Source: Ornithinimicrobium humiphilum (lineage in GTDB: Bacteria > Actinomycetota > Actinomycetes > Actinomycetales > Dermatophilaceae). Taken from it: a DNA stretch of 64,000 nt. The notes below the pieces were generated by a model. It was not told where the DNA came from and did not search any database. It saw only the letters and a program-made list of their open reading frames with translations. The translations under genes and the position numbers were made by a program. Below are positions 25,668-34,010 of this stretch, one piece after another. Location: NCBI RefSeq assembly GCF_006716885.1, contig NZ_VFPU01000001.1, forward strand, positions 2,294,001 through 2,358,000, written 5' to 3'. Positions within the stretch are counted from its first letter, which is position 1. Every line of letters starts with the position of its first letter.

Positions 25668-26801
25668 TCAGCGCAGGCCGAGCGGGCGCTCGAGCGCCAG
25701 CTGCACCAGCTCGTCGATGAGCTCGGGGTAGGTGACCCCGGTGGCGGCCCACACCTGGGGGTACATCGAGAAGGGCGTGAAGCCGGGCATCGTGTTGATC
25801 TCGTTGATCAGCACCTCGCCGTCCGGGGTGACGAAGCAGTCGACGCGGGCCAGGCCCTCGCAGCCGCCCACCTCGAAGGCGGTCCGCGCCAGCTCGCCGA
25901 CCTTCTCGCGCACCTCCTCGTCGACGTCGGCCGGCGCGGTGATGCGCACGTTGCCCTCGTCGAGGTACTTGGCCTCGAAGTCGTAGAAGTCGTGCCCGGC
26001 GACGACGGCCACCTCGCCGAGCTGGGAGACGCGGGGCGGCTCGGTGCCACGGCCCTGGAGCACGCCGCACTCGATCTCGCGCCCGACGATGCCCTGCTCG
26101 ACCAGCACCTTGGGGTCGTGGTCGCGGGCCTTGTCGATCGCGGCCTCGAGCTCCTCGGGCGCGTCGACCTTGTAGACGCCCACCGACGAGCCGGCGCGGG
26201 CCGGCTTGACGAAGACGGGGAACTGCAGCGCGTTGGCGGCGTCGAGGCAGGCCGCCCGGTCGCGGCGCCACTGCACGTCCTGGACGACCGTGTAGGGGCC
26301 GACGGGCAGCCCGGCCGAGGCGAAGAGCACCTTCATGACGTGCTTGTCCATCATCGCCGCCGAGGCGAGCACGCCGCAGCCGACGTAGCGGATGTCGGCG
26401 AGCTCGAGCATCCCCTGCAGGGTGCCGTCCTCGCCGAACGGGCCGTGCAGCAGCGGGAAGACCACGTCGACGGCGCCCAGCTCGGCCGTCGACCCGTCGG
26501 GCTCGACGACGCGCAGCACCTGGTCGACGCCGCCCATCGGGATCATGACCTGCCGCCCGGTGTCGGGCACCTCGGGCAGCCGGCCGTCGCGGATCTCCAG
26601 CGCCTCGGGATCGTCCTCGACGAGCACCCAGTGGCCCTTGCGGGTGATGCCGACCGGCAGCACGTCGTAGCGGTCACGGTCGATCGCGCGGAGCACGCTC
26701 GCGGCGGTGGCGCACGAGATCGCGTGCTCGTCGGAGCGACCTCCGAAGACGAGGGCGACGCGGTGGCGCTGGGCGGGGTCGGGCGCGGGCTGGCTGTCCA
26801 T
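25668..26801 (-). CDS. ddl: D-alanine--D-alanine ligase
   Basis: Ddl makes the D-Ala-D-Ala dipeptide for peptidoglycan. The 377-residue ATP-grasp enzyme has the N-terminal VALVFGGRSDEHAISCATA, HGPFGEDGTLQGMLELADI, the Lys in FPVFVKPARAGSSVGV, and the C-terminal metal-binding INEINTMPGFTPFSMYP. The Tyr in the omega-loop region (DFYDFEAKY) fits a D-Ala-D-Ala rather than D-lactate ligase. The ATG at 26801 has TAGGCT eight bases before it. It is followed by a lone gene gap and lies in the standard order before gpsA. Confidence 0.96.
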   Translation of the reverse strand: MDSQPAPDPAQRHRVALVFGGRSDEHAISCATAASVLRAIDRDRYDVLPVGITRKGHWVLVEDDPEALEIRDGRLPEVPDTGRQVMIPMGGVDQVLRVVEPDGSTAELGAVDVVFPLLHGPFGEDGTLQGMLELADIRYVGCGVLASAAMMDKHVMKVLFASAGLPVGPYTVVQDVQWRRDRAACLDAANALQFPVFVKPARAGSSVGVYKVDAPEELEAAIDKARDHDPKVLVEQGIVGREIECGVLQGRGTEPPRVSQLGEVAVVAGHDFYDFEAKYLDEGNVRITAPADVDEEVREKVGELARTAFEVGGCEGLARVDCFVTPDGEVLINEINTMPGFTPFSMYPQVWAATGVTYPELIDELVQLALERPLGLR

Positions 26802-26903
26802 CGCGCCCGAGCCTAACCGGGCCTGGCCCCCGGACGGGTATGACGCCCCGCGCCGCCCCGAGATCCGCTCCGGCCCAGCCGAGCCCGGGGTCGACACCCG
26901 TGC

Positions 26904-27905
26904 TCAGGCGAGCTCGTGCTTGCGGGCCCGGGACATGAAGCCGGCCGTCAGCTGCTCGGGCGTCACCCTGCCGTCGACGACGGCCGTCACGCCCTCGCAG
27001 ATCGGCATGTCGACCCCGTTGCGAGCGGCGAGCTCGACGACCGAGCGGCACGACTTCACGCCCTCGGCCGTCTGGTGCGGCAGCGCGAGCAGCTCGTCGA
27101 TCGTGCGGCCCTGGCCCAGCGCCACCCCGACACGGTGGTTGCGGGAGAGCGGCGACATGCAGGTGGCGATGAGGTCACCGACGCCGGCCAGCCCCATGAG
27201 CGTGCCGGGGTCGGCGCCCAGGGCCTGTCCCAGGCGCGCCACCTCGGCGAGGCCGCGCGTGATGAGCGAGGACTTGGTGTTGTCGCCGTAGCCGAGCCCC
27301 TCCGCCATACCCACCGCGAGCGCGATGACGTTCTTGACGGCGCCGCCGATCTCGGCACCCACCACGTCGGTCTGGGTGTAGGGGCGGAAGTAGGGCGCCG
27401 CCGTCATCGCGGCGACCCGCTCGGCGCCGTCGATGTCGGTGCAGGCCACGACGCTCGCGGCCGGCTGCCGGGCCGCGATCTCGCGGCTGAGGTTGGGCCC
27501 GGAGACGACGACGATGCGCTCCCGCTCGATGCCAGAGGCCTCGATGACCTCGCTCATGCGCAACCCGGTGCCGAGCTCGACGCCCTTCATGAGGGAGACG
27601 ACGAGCGCGTGAGGGGGCAGCACGGAGCCCCACTCGGCCAGGTTGGACCGCAGCGTCTGGGAGGGCACGGCGAGCACGACGACGTCCGCCTCGCGCGTGA
27701 CCTCCGCCGGGTCGGTGCTGGCGGTGACGGCGTCGGGCAGGACGACGTCGTCGAGGTAGTCGGGGTTGCGGTGGTCGTCGGCGATCGCCCGCGCGACCTC
27801 CTCGCGCCGGGCCCAGAGGGTGATGCGCTCGACCCCGGCGTCGGCCATGACCTGGGCGAAGGCGCTGCCCCAGCTGCCGGCGCCGAAGACGGCCGCCCGG
27901 GTCAC
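26904..27905 (-). CDS. gpsA: Glycerol-3-phosphate dehydrogenase [NAD(P)+]
   Basis: GpsA reduces dihydroxyacetone phosphate to sn-glycerol 3-phosphate for phospholipids. The 333-residue protein has the Rossmann motif VFGAGSWGSAFAQV, VSLMKGVELGTGLRMSEV, SGPNLSREIAA, and the catalytic Lys region GAVKNVIALAVGMAEGLGYG with GDLIATCMSPLSRN. The GTG at 27905 overlaps the plsC stop in GTGA, so the acyltransferase and the dehydrogenase that supplies its acceptor are translationally coupled. Confidence 0.96.
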   Translation of the reverse strand: MTRAAVFGAGSWGSAFAQVMADAGVERITLWARREEVARAIADDHRNPDYLDDVVLPDAVTASTDPAEVTREADVVVLAVPSQTLRSNLAEWGSVLPPHALVVSLMKGVELGTGLRMSEVIEASGIERERIVVVSGPNLSREIAARQPAASVVACTDIDGAERVAAMTAAPYFRPYTQTDVVGAEIGGAVKNVIALAVGMAEGLGYGDNTKSSLITRGLAEVARLGQALGADPGTLMGLAGVGDLIATCMSPLSRNHRVGVALGQGRTIDELLALPHQTAEGVKSCRSVVELAARNGVDMPICEGVTAVVDGRVTPEQLTAGFMSRARKHELA

Positions 27906-28669
27906 GAGCGGCTCTTCTTCCGCTTCGGACGGCGGTCCATCTCGCCGGGCCCCAGCTCGTAGGGCACGGCGGGCGGGGTCTCGCCGCGCAGCTCGCCGAC
28001 CAGCTCGGTCACCGCGCGCATGATGCGCGCGGTCGCCTCGACGTGCGCCCGCGGCTCGTCGGCACGGTCGTAGAGGTCGGACAGGTCCACGGGCGGCCCG
28101 GCCTTGACGTGCTGGACGGGGCGGCGGAGCAGGTTGCCCGGCGTGCGCGCATAGCGGCCGAGCACCTCCTGGGCGCCCCACTGGCCGATCGGGACGACGG
28201 GGGCGCGGCTGGTCAGCGCGAGGCGTCCGACGCCGGGGCGGGCCTTCATCGGCCACAGGTCGGGGTCACGGGTCAGGGTGCCCTCGGGCATGATCGCGAT
28301 CGGCTTGCCCTCCGCGAGCGCCTCGCGCGCCGCCACGAGGGCGTCCTGGGCTCGCGAGGTGGCGCGGTAGACGGGCACCTGCTCGAGATGGCGCAGCGCC
28401 GCGCCGAGGACGGGCACCTCGAAGAGGGAGGACTTGGCCAGGAAGAAGGCCGGCCGGCCCTGGTCGACGAGGAAGTGCGCCAGCATGAGCGGGTCGACCT
28501 CGGAGTAGTGGTTGCTCGCCACGATGAAGCCGCCGGTGCGCGGGATGTGCTCGGCGCCGGACCAGTTGCGGCGGGTGACCCCCATCAGCACCGGTCGCAG
28601 GGTGGCGATCACGGCCTTGTAGGACCACGGGATCCGGTCATTGATCGGCTGACGACTCACGGGGGTCAT
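27902..28669 (-). CDS. 1-acyl-sn-glycerol-3-phosphate acyltransferase (PlsC-like)
   Basis: A 255-residue membrane-associated acyltransferase of phospholipid synthesis. The catalytic HX4D motif is SNHYSEVDPLML, followed by FLAKSSLFEVPVLG and the substrate-binding PEGTLTRDPDL. The C-terminus is strongly basic (KRKKSRS). The ATG at 28669 is used; an in-frame GTG three codons on is possible. It is the first gene of the plsC-gpsA pair and is divergent from cofC with about 11-40 bases between, depending on the cofC start. Confidence 0.9.
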   Translation of the reverse strand: MTPVSRQPINDRIPWSYKAVIATLRPVLMGVTRRNWSGAEHIPRTGGFIVASNHYSEVDPLMLAHFLVDQGRPAFFLAKSSLFEVPVLGAALRHLEQVPVYRATSRAQDALVAAREALAEGKPIAIMPEGTLTRDPDLWPMKARPGVGRLALTSRAPVVPIGQWGAQEVLGRYARTPGNLLRRPVQHVKAGPPVDLSDLYDRADEPRAHVEATARIMRAVTELVGELRGETPPAVPYELGPGEMDRRPKRKKSRS

Positions 28670-28689
28670 CTTGTCACCCGGTGGGGGCG

Positions 28690-29400
28690 GTGAGCGAGGA
28701 TGCCGTGGTGACCCGCGATCCGCACCCGTTCCCCGGCACCGGCTCCGCTCCCGCCGGCACCACGTCGACCCGCCCCGGCGGGGTGTACTGGCACCTCGTC
28801 GTGCCGGTCAAGGACGCCTCGCTCGCCAAGAGCCGTCTCGAGGCCCCCGCACCGCTGCGACGCGCCGACCTCGCCCGCGCGGTGGCGGCAGACACCGTCG
28901 AGGCGGCCTGCGCGGCGGTCGGCGCGGAGTCGTTGACCGTGGTCACCTCCGACGAGGTGGTGGCCTCCCTGGCCTCCGGTCTCGGCGCCCGCGTCGTCGC
29001 CGACCCCGGCGACGGGCTCGACGCCGCGGTGGCCGCGGGCTGGCGGGACGAGCCAGACCTCGGCGGCCGCAGGATCGGGTGGGCGGCCCTGCTGGGCGAC
29101 CTGGCGGCGCTGCGACCGGAGGACCTGCACCAGGCCCTCGCGGCCTGCGCCGGCCACCGCGCCGCTGTCGTGCCCGACGCAGAGGGCACGGGGACCGTGC
29201 TGCTCACCTCGACCACGGCCCCGCCGCAGGGGCGCTTCGGCCCGGGGTCGGCGGCCCGGCACGAGGCGGCCGGCGCGGTGCGGCTGGAGCTCGACCTGCC
29301 GCGGCTGCGCCGTGACGTCGACGTCGCGGCGGACCTGCGGTCGGTCCTGGCGCTGGGCGCGGGACCGCACACCCTCCTCGCGACCGCGCGCGGCGCATAG
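28690..29400 (+). CDS. cofC: 2-phospho-L-lactate (or phosphoenolpyruvate) guanylyltransferase
   Basis: CofC (FbiD) activates a phospho-acid with GTP in coenzyme F420 biosynthesis. The product has VVPVKDASLAKSRLEAPA near the start, as in nucleotidyltransferases, followed by ADTVEAACAAVGAESLTVVT, GLDAAVAAGW and GWAALLGDLAALRP, and FGPGSAARHEAAGA. In-frame GTG starts exist at 28681, 28690, 28705 and 28708; AGCGAGG favours the last two, the conserved core begins only around residue 35, so the N-terminus is uncertain. Its TAG stop forms part of the -10 box of the next gene. Confidence 0.87.
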   Translation: MSEDAVVTRDPHPFPGTGSAPAGTTSTRPGGVYWHLVVPVKDASLAKSRLEAPAPLRRADLARAVAADTVEAACAAVGAESLTVVTSDEVVASLASGLGARVVADPGDGLDAAVAAGWRDEPDLGGRRIGWAALLGDLAALRPEDLHQALAACAGHRAAVVPDAEGTGTVLLTSTTAPPQGRFGPGSAARHEAAGAVRLELDLPRLRRDVDVAADLRSVLALGAGPHTLLATARGA

Positions 29401-29409
29401 GGTGACGGC

Positions 29410-29643
29410 ATGCAGGCCACCGTGCACACCTTCGACCTGACCACGGGCAGCGGCTCCGTCCTGCTCGACACCGGGCGCCTGGTGCCCTTCGCCCCCGAGG
29501 TCTTCGAGGCGAGCGGGCTGCGCCACCTGCGCATGGGTCAGCGCGTCAGCGTCGAGGTGGACCCGGCCGACCCGGAGCACCCCGACGCCCGCCTCACGCG
29601 GCTGTGGATGGTCGGCGTGGGCGACGGCGAGGTCATCCGCTAG
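29410..29643 (+). CDS. Small OB-fold/cold-shock-like protein
   Basis: A 77-residue protein. Its pattern (ATVHTFDLTTGSGSVLLDTG, then LRHLRMGQRVSVEVDP) recalls the cold-shock domain, with a beta strand, a Gly-rich turn and an RMGQRV strand, but the aromatic RNP motifs of true Csp proteins are missing. It may bind nucleic acid by an OB fold; that is inference. The ATG at 29410 is six bases after TAGGGT (29398-29403), a clear leaderless start, and that -10 uses the cofC stop codon. Confidence 0.7.
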   Translation: MQATVHTFDLTTGSGSVLLDTGRLVPFAPEVFEASGLRHLRMGQRVSVEVDPADPEHPDARLTRLWMVGVGDGEVIR

Positions 29644-29663
29644 CCGGGCCCGACAGCCCCCGC

Positions 29664-29756
29664 TCAGCGTGCCTCTGGGTCCGGCTGGTGCACGCCGAGG
29701 ACGTTGTTCTCGGAGTCGTGGAAGTAGCCCTGCCATGCCATGCCGGGGAGGGCGTG
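29664..29756 (-). pseudogene. C-terminal remnant of a glyoxalase/VOC-family gene
   Basis: About 30 codons before a stop at 29664 read HALPGMAWQGYFHDSENNVL and then GVHQPDPEAR, which is the standard C-terminal strand and metal-ligand region of vicinal-oxygen-chelate (glyoxalase-like) proteins. Nothing upstream in that frame continues the family; the HU gene ends at 29779. It looks like the tail of a lost gene left after a deletion. Confidence 0.6.
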
Positions 29757-29778
29757 CTGAGGGGGCGGTGCCAGGTCG

Positions 29779-30513
29779 TCAGGAGCCCTTCTTGGCGCTC
29801 TTGCCGTCCTTCTTGCCCTTCTTCTTCTTTTTCTTCTTCTTGCCCGGCTCGGGCTCGCCACCCTGCTGGCTGGCGGCACGCGCCCGGGCGGCCTTCTTGG
29901 CGCTGATCATGTCGGCGGTGATCTGGTCGCCGCCGATGCTGCGGCCGGCGGCCGGGTTGGGGTCGCGGGCGGGCTCGACGGCCGGCGGCTCCTCCGGTGC
30001 GGGCCGCTCGGCGCGCACCGTCGCCGGCTGCCCGCCGCGGCTCGGGGGCGCGGGCGCTTCCGGCTCGCTCGGCCCGCGCTCGGGCTCGGGCTCGGGCTGG
30101 GCGGGAGCCTCCGAGCGGCGGATCGAGGCCGGTGCCCCTGCGCGGCCGGTGGAGGCCCCCCAGTGGTCGGCGCCGTTGCCGTCGCCCTCGACGGCGTGGG
30201 TCCGGACGCCCGCGAGCCCGTGGGTGGGCAGGCGCAGGGGGTCGGAGACGACGGCCTTGAAGTAGCTGCTCGGTCGGAAGCGGGGCGTGCGGGTGGCGGG
30301 GATGGGCACGGGCTCGCCCGTGTGCGGGTTGCGGCCGGTGCGCGGTGCCCGCTCCACCGGCTCGAAGGTGCCGAAGCCGGTGATCGTCACCGACTCGCCG
30401 GCCGCCACCTCCCGCAGCACCACGTCGACGATCGTCTCGACCGCGAGCGCTGCGGCCGACCTGCCCCCGAGGCGGGGCGCGAGCGCCTCCACCAGGTCGT
30501 TCTTGTTCACCAC
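29779..30513 (-). CDS. HU-family DNA-binding protein with long basic tail
   Basis: About 244 residues. The first 95 form an HU domain: NKNDLVEALAPRLGG, TITGFGTFEPVERAPRTGRN and PATRTPRFRPSSYFK, the DNA-bending arms. Then come about 110 residues rich in Pro, Ala and Glu, and a tail with an eight-Lys run. Tailed HU proteins (HupB/Hlp type) are known in actinomycetes. The first GTG at 30513 lies eight bases after GAGGAGG; the next codon is also GTG. It compacts the nucleoid and is probably abundant. The 36-bp palindrome upstream separates it from tRNA-Glu. Confidence 0.9.
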   Translation of the reverse strand: MVNKNDLVEALAPRLGGRSAAALAVETIVDVVLREVAAGESVTITGFGTFEPVERAPRTGRNPHTGEPVPIPATRTPRFRPSSYFKAVVSDPLRLPTHGLAGVRTHAVEGDGNGADHWGASTGRAGAPASIRRSEAPAQPEPEPERGPSEPEAPAPPSRGGQPATVRAERPAPEEPPAVEPARDPNPAAGRSIGGDQITADMISAKKAARARAASQQGGEPEPGKKKKKKKKGKKDGKSAKKGS

Positions 30514-30627
30514 GGGCGTGTCCTCCTCGTTGGCGTCCCTGTGCGCTCCCCACGCTACGTCGCCGACGAGGGCGGCGGGAGGGGCGACGCGCAGTGATCC
30601 CGCTCGCAGCAGTCCGCCCGGAACAGC

Positions 30628-30663
30628 ACAAGACCCCCACCACGTACGTGGTGGGGGTCTTGT
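30628..30663. terminator. 36-bp perfect palindrome, likely terminator of tRNA-Glu
   Basis: CAAGACCCCCACCACG-type arm and its exact complement meet at TACG, forming an 18-bp arm palindrome over 30628-30663 with no loop bases unpaired beyond the centre. It lies eight bases past the 3' end of tRNA-Glu on its strand and 115 bases before the HU start. On RNA it gives a very stable hairpin followed by GTGCTG rather than a T run. Confidence 0.75.
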
Positions 30664-30670
30664 CACGGCG

Positions 30671-30743
30671 TAGCCCCGACGGGATTCGAACCCGCGCTAC
30701 CGCCTTGAGAGGGCGGCGTGCTAGGCCACTACACAACGGGGCC
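30671..30743 (-). tRNA. tRNA-Glu (CTC)
   Basis: On the minus strand a 73-nt cloverleaf begins GGCCCCGTTGTGTAGTGGCC and ends with the T arm GGTTCGAATCC. The anticodon loop CTCTCAA gives anticodon CTC for GAG. The acceptor stem is complete with one G-U pair at the first position, and CCA is not encoded. Confidence 0.95.
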
Positions 30744-30775
30744 GTGTGTTTCCGGCGCTTCCGCGCCGGGGAGAA

Positions 30776-30805
30776 ACCTTACCTGATCGGTATGTTCTCC
30801 GCGAA
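30776..30805 (-). promoter_or_regulatory. Promoter of tRNA-Glu
   Basis: TAAGGT at 30781-30776 (minus strand) lies about 33 bases before the tRNA. TTCGCG at 30805-30800 is a weak -35 with 18-base spacing. The block GGTAAGGTTTCTCC is identical to that of the tRNA-Gln promoter. Confidence 0.55.
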
Positions 30806-30840
30806 ATCGGGCCGGTCTGGCGACCGGTCGTTCCTCCGCG

Positions 30841-30912
30841 CTGGGGTACCAGGACTCGAACCTAGACTAACTGAACCAGAATCAGTCGTGCTGCCAATTA
30901 CACCATACCCCA
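30841..30912 (-). tRNA. tRNA-Gln (CTG)
   Basis: A 72-nt minus-strand cloverleaf that begins TGGGGTATGGTGTAATTGG and ends GAGTCCTGGTACCCCAG. The anticodon loop TTCTGGT gives CTG for CAG. CCA is not encoded. A perfect ATACCCC-AA-GGGGTAT repeat spans the 5' end of the tRNA and its leader. Confidence 0.95.
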
Positions 30913-30958
30913 AGGGGTATCCCCGCTCTGGTTTCCCAGGGCGGCGAACCGAGGAGAA

Positions 30959-30987
30959 ACCTTACCCTGACCCTTCCTCGGACCCAA
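30959..30987 (-). promoter_or_regulatory. Promoter of tRNA-Gln, overlapping the HAD gene end
   Basis: TTGGGT (30987-30982) and TAAGGT (30964-30959) on the minus strand are 17 bases apart. The TAA of the -10 is the stop codon of the upstream HAD gene, and the -35 lies inside its last codons. Confidence 0.65.
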
Positions 30988-31825
30988 ATCCGGGTCCCCG
31001 GGAGAGCATCTCGACGACCTCGAGCAGGGTGCCGCAGGCCGCCAGGCCGTGACCGGTGGCGTGCTCGACGTCGGTCTCGACCCGGTCGTAGCCGGTCCGG
31101 CGCAACCAGGCGGCGCCCAGGCCGGCGGCCAGGGCCCCGCAGACGTCCACGTCGAGCTCGTCCCCGACGTAGACCACCTCCTCCGGCTCCAGGCCCAGGA
31201 GGGAGCAGGCATGGGCGAAGACCTCTGGCGCGGGCTTGCCGATCCCGAGGGTGTCCTTGGTCACGACGACGGGCGACAACCGCTCCACCGCCCCGTCCAG
31301 CCCGGTCACGCGGAGCTTGAGCCGGGTGTAGGGCTCGGAGCTGTTGGTGAGCACGCCGACGGCCAGCCCGGCCCGGCAGGCCGCCTCGAGCGCCGGCACG
31401 GCGTCGTCGAAGGCCCGGAGCGCCCCGGCGAAGGCCTCCTCGTAGAGCTGCTCCCAGCGGCGGGCGTCGTCGGCGGAGGGCTCGACGCCCAGCCAGCGGG
31501 CGAGGTCGGCCAGTCGCAGGGCCCGCATGGTCGCGAAGTCGAGCTCGCCGCGCGTGTAGGCCCGGAAGTAGCCTCCGGGGTCCTCGCGGAACCGGCTCCC
31601 CGCCTCGGCGACGCGGCCGGGGTCTGCGGTGGGCCAGAGCCGCGCCGCGGCCTGCGCCCCGGCCCGCACCATGGCCTCGCGGGTGCCGAGCAGGGTGTCG
31701 TCGAGGTCGAGGAGCAGGCCGCGCACGGGCCCGGCCGGGAGCGCCACGGGCGTGGGCCCACCGGCCGGGGTCGCCAGGCCGGAGGCCGGGCAGGAGCGCA
31801 GCGCACCGGTGGCGGGGGCCGCCAC
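30962..31825 (-). CDS. HAD-superfamily hydrolase
   Basis: A 287-residue phosphatase-like protein. Motif I is LLLDLDDTLLGTR (nucleophile Asp), motif II VGVLTNSSE, motif III around KPAPEVFAHACSLL, and motif IV VVYVGDELDVDVCGALAAG. A helical cap of the C1 type lies between motifs I and II. The substrate is unknown. The GTG at 31825 is three bases past the gltX stop, so the two are cotranscribed, but 30 or so N-terminal residues precede the fold and a later start is possible. Confidence 0.88.
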   Translation of the reverse strand: MAAPATGALRSCPASGLATPAGGPTPVALPAGPVRGLLLDLDDTLLGTREAMVRAGAQAAARLWPTADPGRVAEAGSRFREDPGGYFRAYTRGELDFATMRALRLADLARWLGVEPSADDARRWEQLYEEAFAGALRAFDDAVPALEAACRAGLAVGVLTNSSEPYTRLKLRVTGLDGAVERLSPVVVTKDTLGIGKPAPEVFAHACSLLGLEPEEVVYVGDELDVDVCGALAAGLGAAWLRRTGYDRVETDVEHATGHGLAACGTLLEVVEMLSRGPGFGSEEGSG

Positions 31826-31828
31826 CGG

Positions 31829-33388
31829 TCAGACCTCCGCGCGCAGCCTGCGCAGGCGGGCCAGGGTCTCGTGCTTGCCGAGGATCTCCATCGACTCGAA
31901 GAGCGGCGGGCTGATGCGCTGGCCGGAGACGGCCGTGCGCAGCGGGCCGAAGGCGAAGCGGGGCTTGAGGCCCAGCCCGTCGATCAGGGCCTCGCGCAGC
32001 GCGGTCTCGATGCGCTCGGTCGTCCACTCCACCCCGCCGCCCAGCGGCTCCGGATAACGGCCCGAGAGCGGCTCCAGGGCGGCGATGGCCGCGTCGAGCA
32101 CCGCCCCGGCGTCCTCCTTGAGGGTCGCCCGGGCGTCGTCGGCGATCTGCAGCTCCTCGCCCCGCACGTAGAAGGGCGCGACCAGCGGCACGGCCTCCGA
32201 GAGCACCTGGATGCGGGTCTGGATGAGCTCGGCCACGGCCTCGAGGCGGGCCAGCTCGCCCATGTCGCTCTGCGGGCCGAGCACGCCGGCCTCGCGCAGC
32301 ACCGGCAGCAGGCGGGTGGTGAACTCCTGCAGGCTGAGCATCCGCAGGTGGTCGGCGTTGATCGCCTCCGCCTTCTTCTGGTCCCAGCGGGCGGGGTTGG
32401 GGTTGACCTGGCGCACGTCGAAGGCCTCGACGAGCTCCTGGGGCGTGAAGACGTCGCGGTCGGGGCCGATGGCCCAGCCGAGCAGCGCGAGGTAGTTGAT
32501 CATGCCCTCGCGGACGAAGCCGCGCTCGCGGTGCAGGAAGAGGTTGGACTGCGGGTCGCGCTTGGAGAGCTTCTTGCTGCCCTCCCCCAGCACGAGCGGG
32601 AGGTGGGCGAAGACCGGCACACGCTCGGCGACCCCGATCTCGACCAGCGCGCGGTAGAGCGCGATCTGGCGCGGGGTGGAGGACAGCAGGTCCTCGCCGC
32701 GGATGACGTGCGTGATGCGCATCATCGCGTCGTCGACCGGGTTGACCAGCGTGTAGAGGGGCTGGCCGTTGCCGCGCACGATGACGAAGTCGGGCACCGA
32801 GCCGGCGCGGAAGGTCACCTCGCCGCGGACCAGGTCGGTGAAGGTGATGTCCTCGTCGGGCATGCGCAGGCGCAGCACGGGCTCGCGGCCCTCGGCCCGG
32901 TAGGCCGCACGCTGCTCCTCGGTGAGGTCGCGGTCGAAGTTGTCGTAGCCCAGCTTGGGGTCGCGGCCGGCGGCGCGGTGGCGGGCCTCGACCTCCTCGG
33001 GGGTCGAGAACGACTCGTAGGCGAAGCCGGCCTCGAGCAGCCTGGTCGCGACGTCGCCGTAGGTCTCGCGACGCTCGCTCTGGCGGTAGGGACCGTAGGG
33101 GCCGCCGACGCCGGGGCCCTCGTCGTAGTCCAGGCCCAGCCAGTCGAGGGCGTCGACGAGCTGCTCGGCCGACTCCTCGCTGTCGCGGGCCGCGTCGGTG
33201 TCCTCGATGCGGAAGACCAGGGTGCCGCCGTGGTGGCGGGCGAAGGCCCAGTTGAACAGGGCGGTGCGGGCCATCCCCACGTGCGGGGTGCCGGTCGGGC
33301 TGGGGCAGAAGCGGACGCGCACGTCGGCACCGGTGACCTCGTGGTCCTCGGTCGCCGACCGGGCGGCAGGAGCGGGATGAGTGGTCAT
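31829..33388 (-). CDS. gltX: Glutamyl-tRNA synthetase
   Basis: GltX charges tRNA-Glu; the matching tRNA is 1 kb away, and in actinomycetes the same enzyme usually also charges tRNA-Gln for later amidation. The 519-residue class I enzyme has the HIGH-like [48 protein letters not shown] and the KMSKS-like KKLSKRDP. The ATG at 33388 is ten bases after TAGGCT. The first 20 residues are an N-terminal extension before VRVRFCPSP; an internal start is possible. Confidence 0.95.
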   Translation of the reverse strand: MTTHPAPAARSATEDHEVTGADVRVRFCPSPTGTPHVGMARTALFNWAFARHHGGTLVFRIEDTDAARDSEESAEQLVDALDWLGLDYDEGPGVGGPYGPYRQSERRETYGDVATRLLEAGFAYESFSTPEEVEARHRAAGRDPKLGYDNFDRDLTEEQRAAYRAEGREPVLRLRMPDEDITFTDLVRGEVTFRAGSVPDFVIVRGNGQPLYTLVNPVDDAMMRITHVIRGEDLLSSTPRQIALYRALVEIGVAERVPVFAHLPLVLGEGSKKLSKRDPQSNLFLHRERGFVREGMINYLALLGWAIGPDRDVFTPQELVEAFDVRQVNPNPARWDQKKAEAINADHLRMLSLQEFTTRLLPVLREAGVLGPQSDMGELARLEAVAELIQTRIQVLSEAVPLVAPFYVRGEELQIADDARATLKEDAGAVLDAAIAALEPLSGRYPEPLGGGVEWTTERIETALREALIDGLGLKPRFAFGPLRTAVSGQRISPPLFESMEILGKHETLARLRRLRAEV

Positions 33389-33425
33389 GATGCGGGCCAG
33401 CCTATCCGCCCGCCGCGCGGCCGAC

Positions 33426-34010
33426 TCAGCCGTCGAGCAGCGCTGCGGTGACCGACTCCTGCATCCAGGAGAGGAAGTCGTAGTAGGCCATCTTCTGCAC
33501 GGTCGCGGGGTCGAGGTCCTCCTCCCCCGCCAGGGCCGCCTCGAGGATGCCGTGGAGGCGCTCGGAGTCCTCGTCGGTGCGCAGCCCCAGCCGCTCGCCG
33601 AGGATGAGCCGGGCGTCGGTGAGGGCGACGGCGAGCGCCCGGGCCTGGTCGAGGTCGATCTCCAGCGCCGGCGGGGTGGCCTGCTCGAGCGCGGCGATCG
33701 CTGTGCTGATCGTGGCGGCCTTGCGCGACCGCAGCCCGTGCTCGGTGAGCCGGCGGAACTCGGCGGCCTGCTCGGGGTCCTCGCGCGAGGCGGGCGGCAG
33801 CAGCCGGGCCAGCGCGGGGTCGCTCGGCTCCTGCGGGTCGATCTCGTCCCCCAGCCCGGCGACGAGGTCGAGGAAGGGGTCGCCGGTCTCCGGACGTTCC
33901 GGCGCCACGAAGGCGCGGGTGAGCTCGAGCACGTGGGCCACGACGCCGATCTCCTCCTCGTCGAAGGAGGCGACCAGGCGGTTGCCGCTGCGGCGGAAGG
34001 CGGTGGCCAT
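33426..34010 (-). CDS. DUF2017 family protein
   Basis: A 194-residue actinobacterial protein that is almost always next to clpS. It begins [20 protein letters not shown], has an acidic middle, and ends with [20 protein letters not shown]. Biochemical function is unknown. The ATG at 34010 overlaps the clpS stop in TGATG, which suggests a shared role in protein quality control, though that is inference. Confidence 0.88.
   Translation of the reverse strand: MATAFRRSGNRLVASFDEEEIGVVAHVLELTRAFVAPERPETGDPFLDLVAGLGDEIDPQEPSDPALARLLPPASREDPEQAAEFRRLTEHGLRSRKAATISTAIAALEQATPPALEIDLDQARALAVALTDARLILGERLGLRTDEDSERLHGILEAALAGEEDLDPATVQKMAYYDFLSWMQESVTAALLDG

Noticed and set aside
29664..29879. Separate small gene of 71 codons overlapping the HU tail
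   Set aside because: Only the last 30 codons resemble a protein family; the rest is the HU tail read in another frame.
30671..30912. tRNA pair as an integration site of a genomic island
   Set aside because: No integrase, no repeated tRNA end and ordinary housekeeping genes on both sides.
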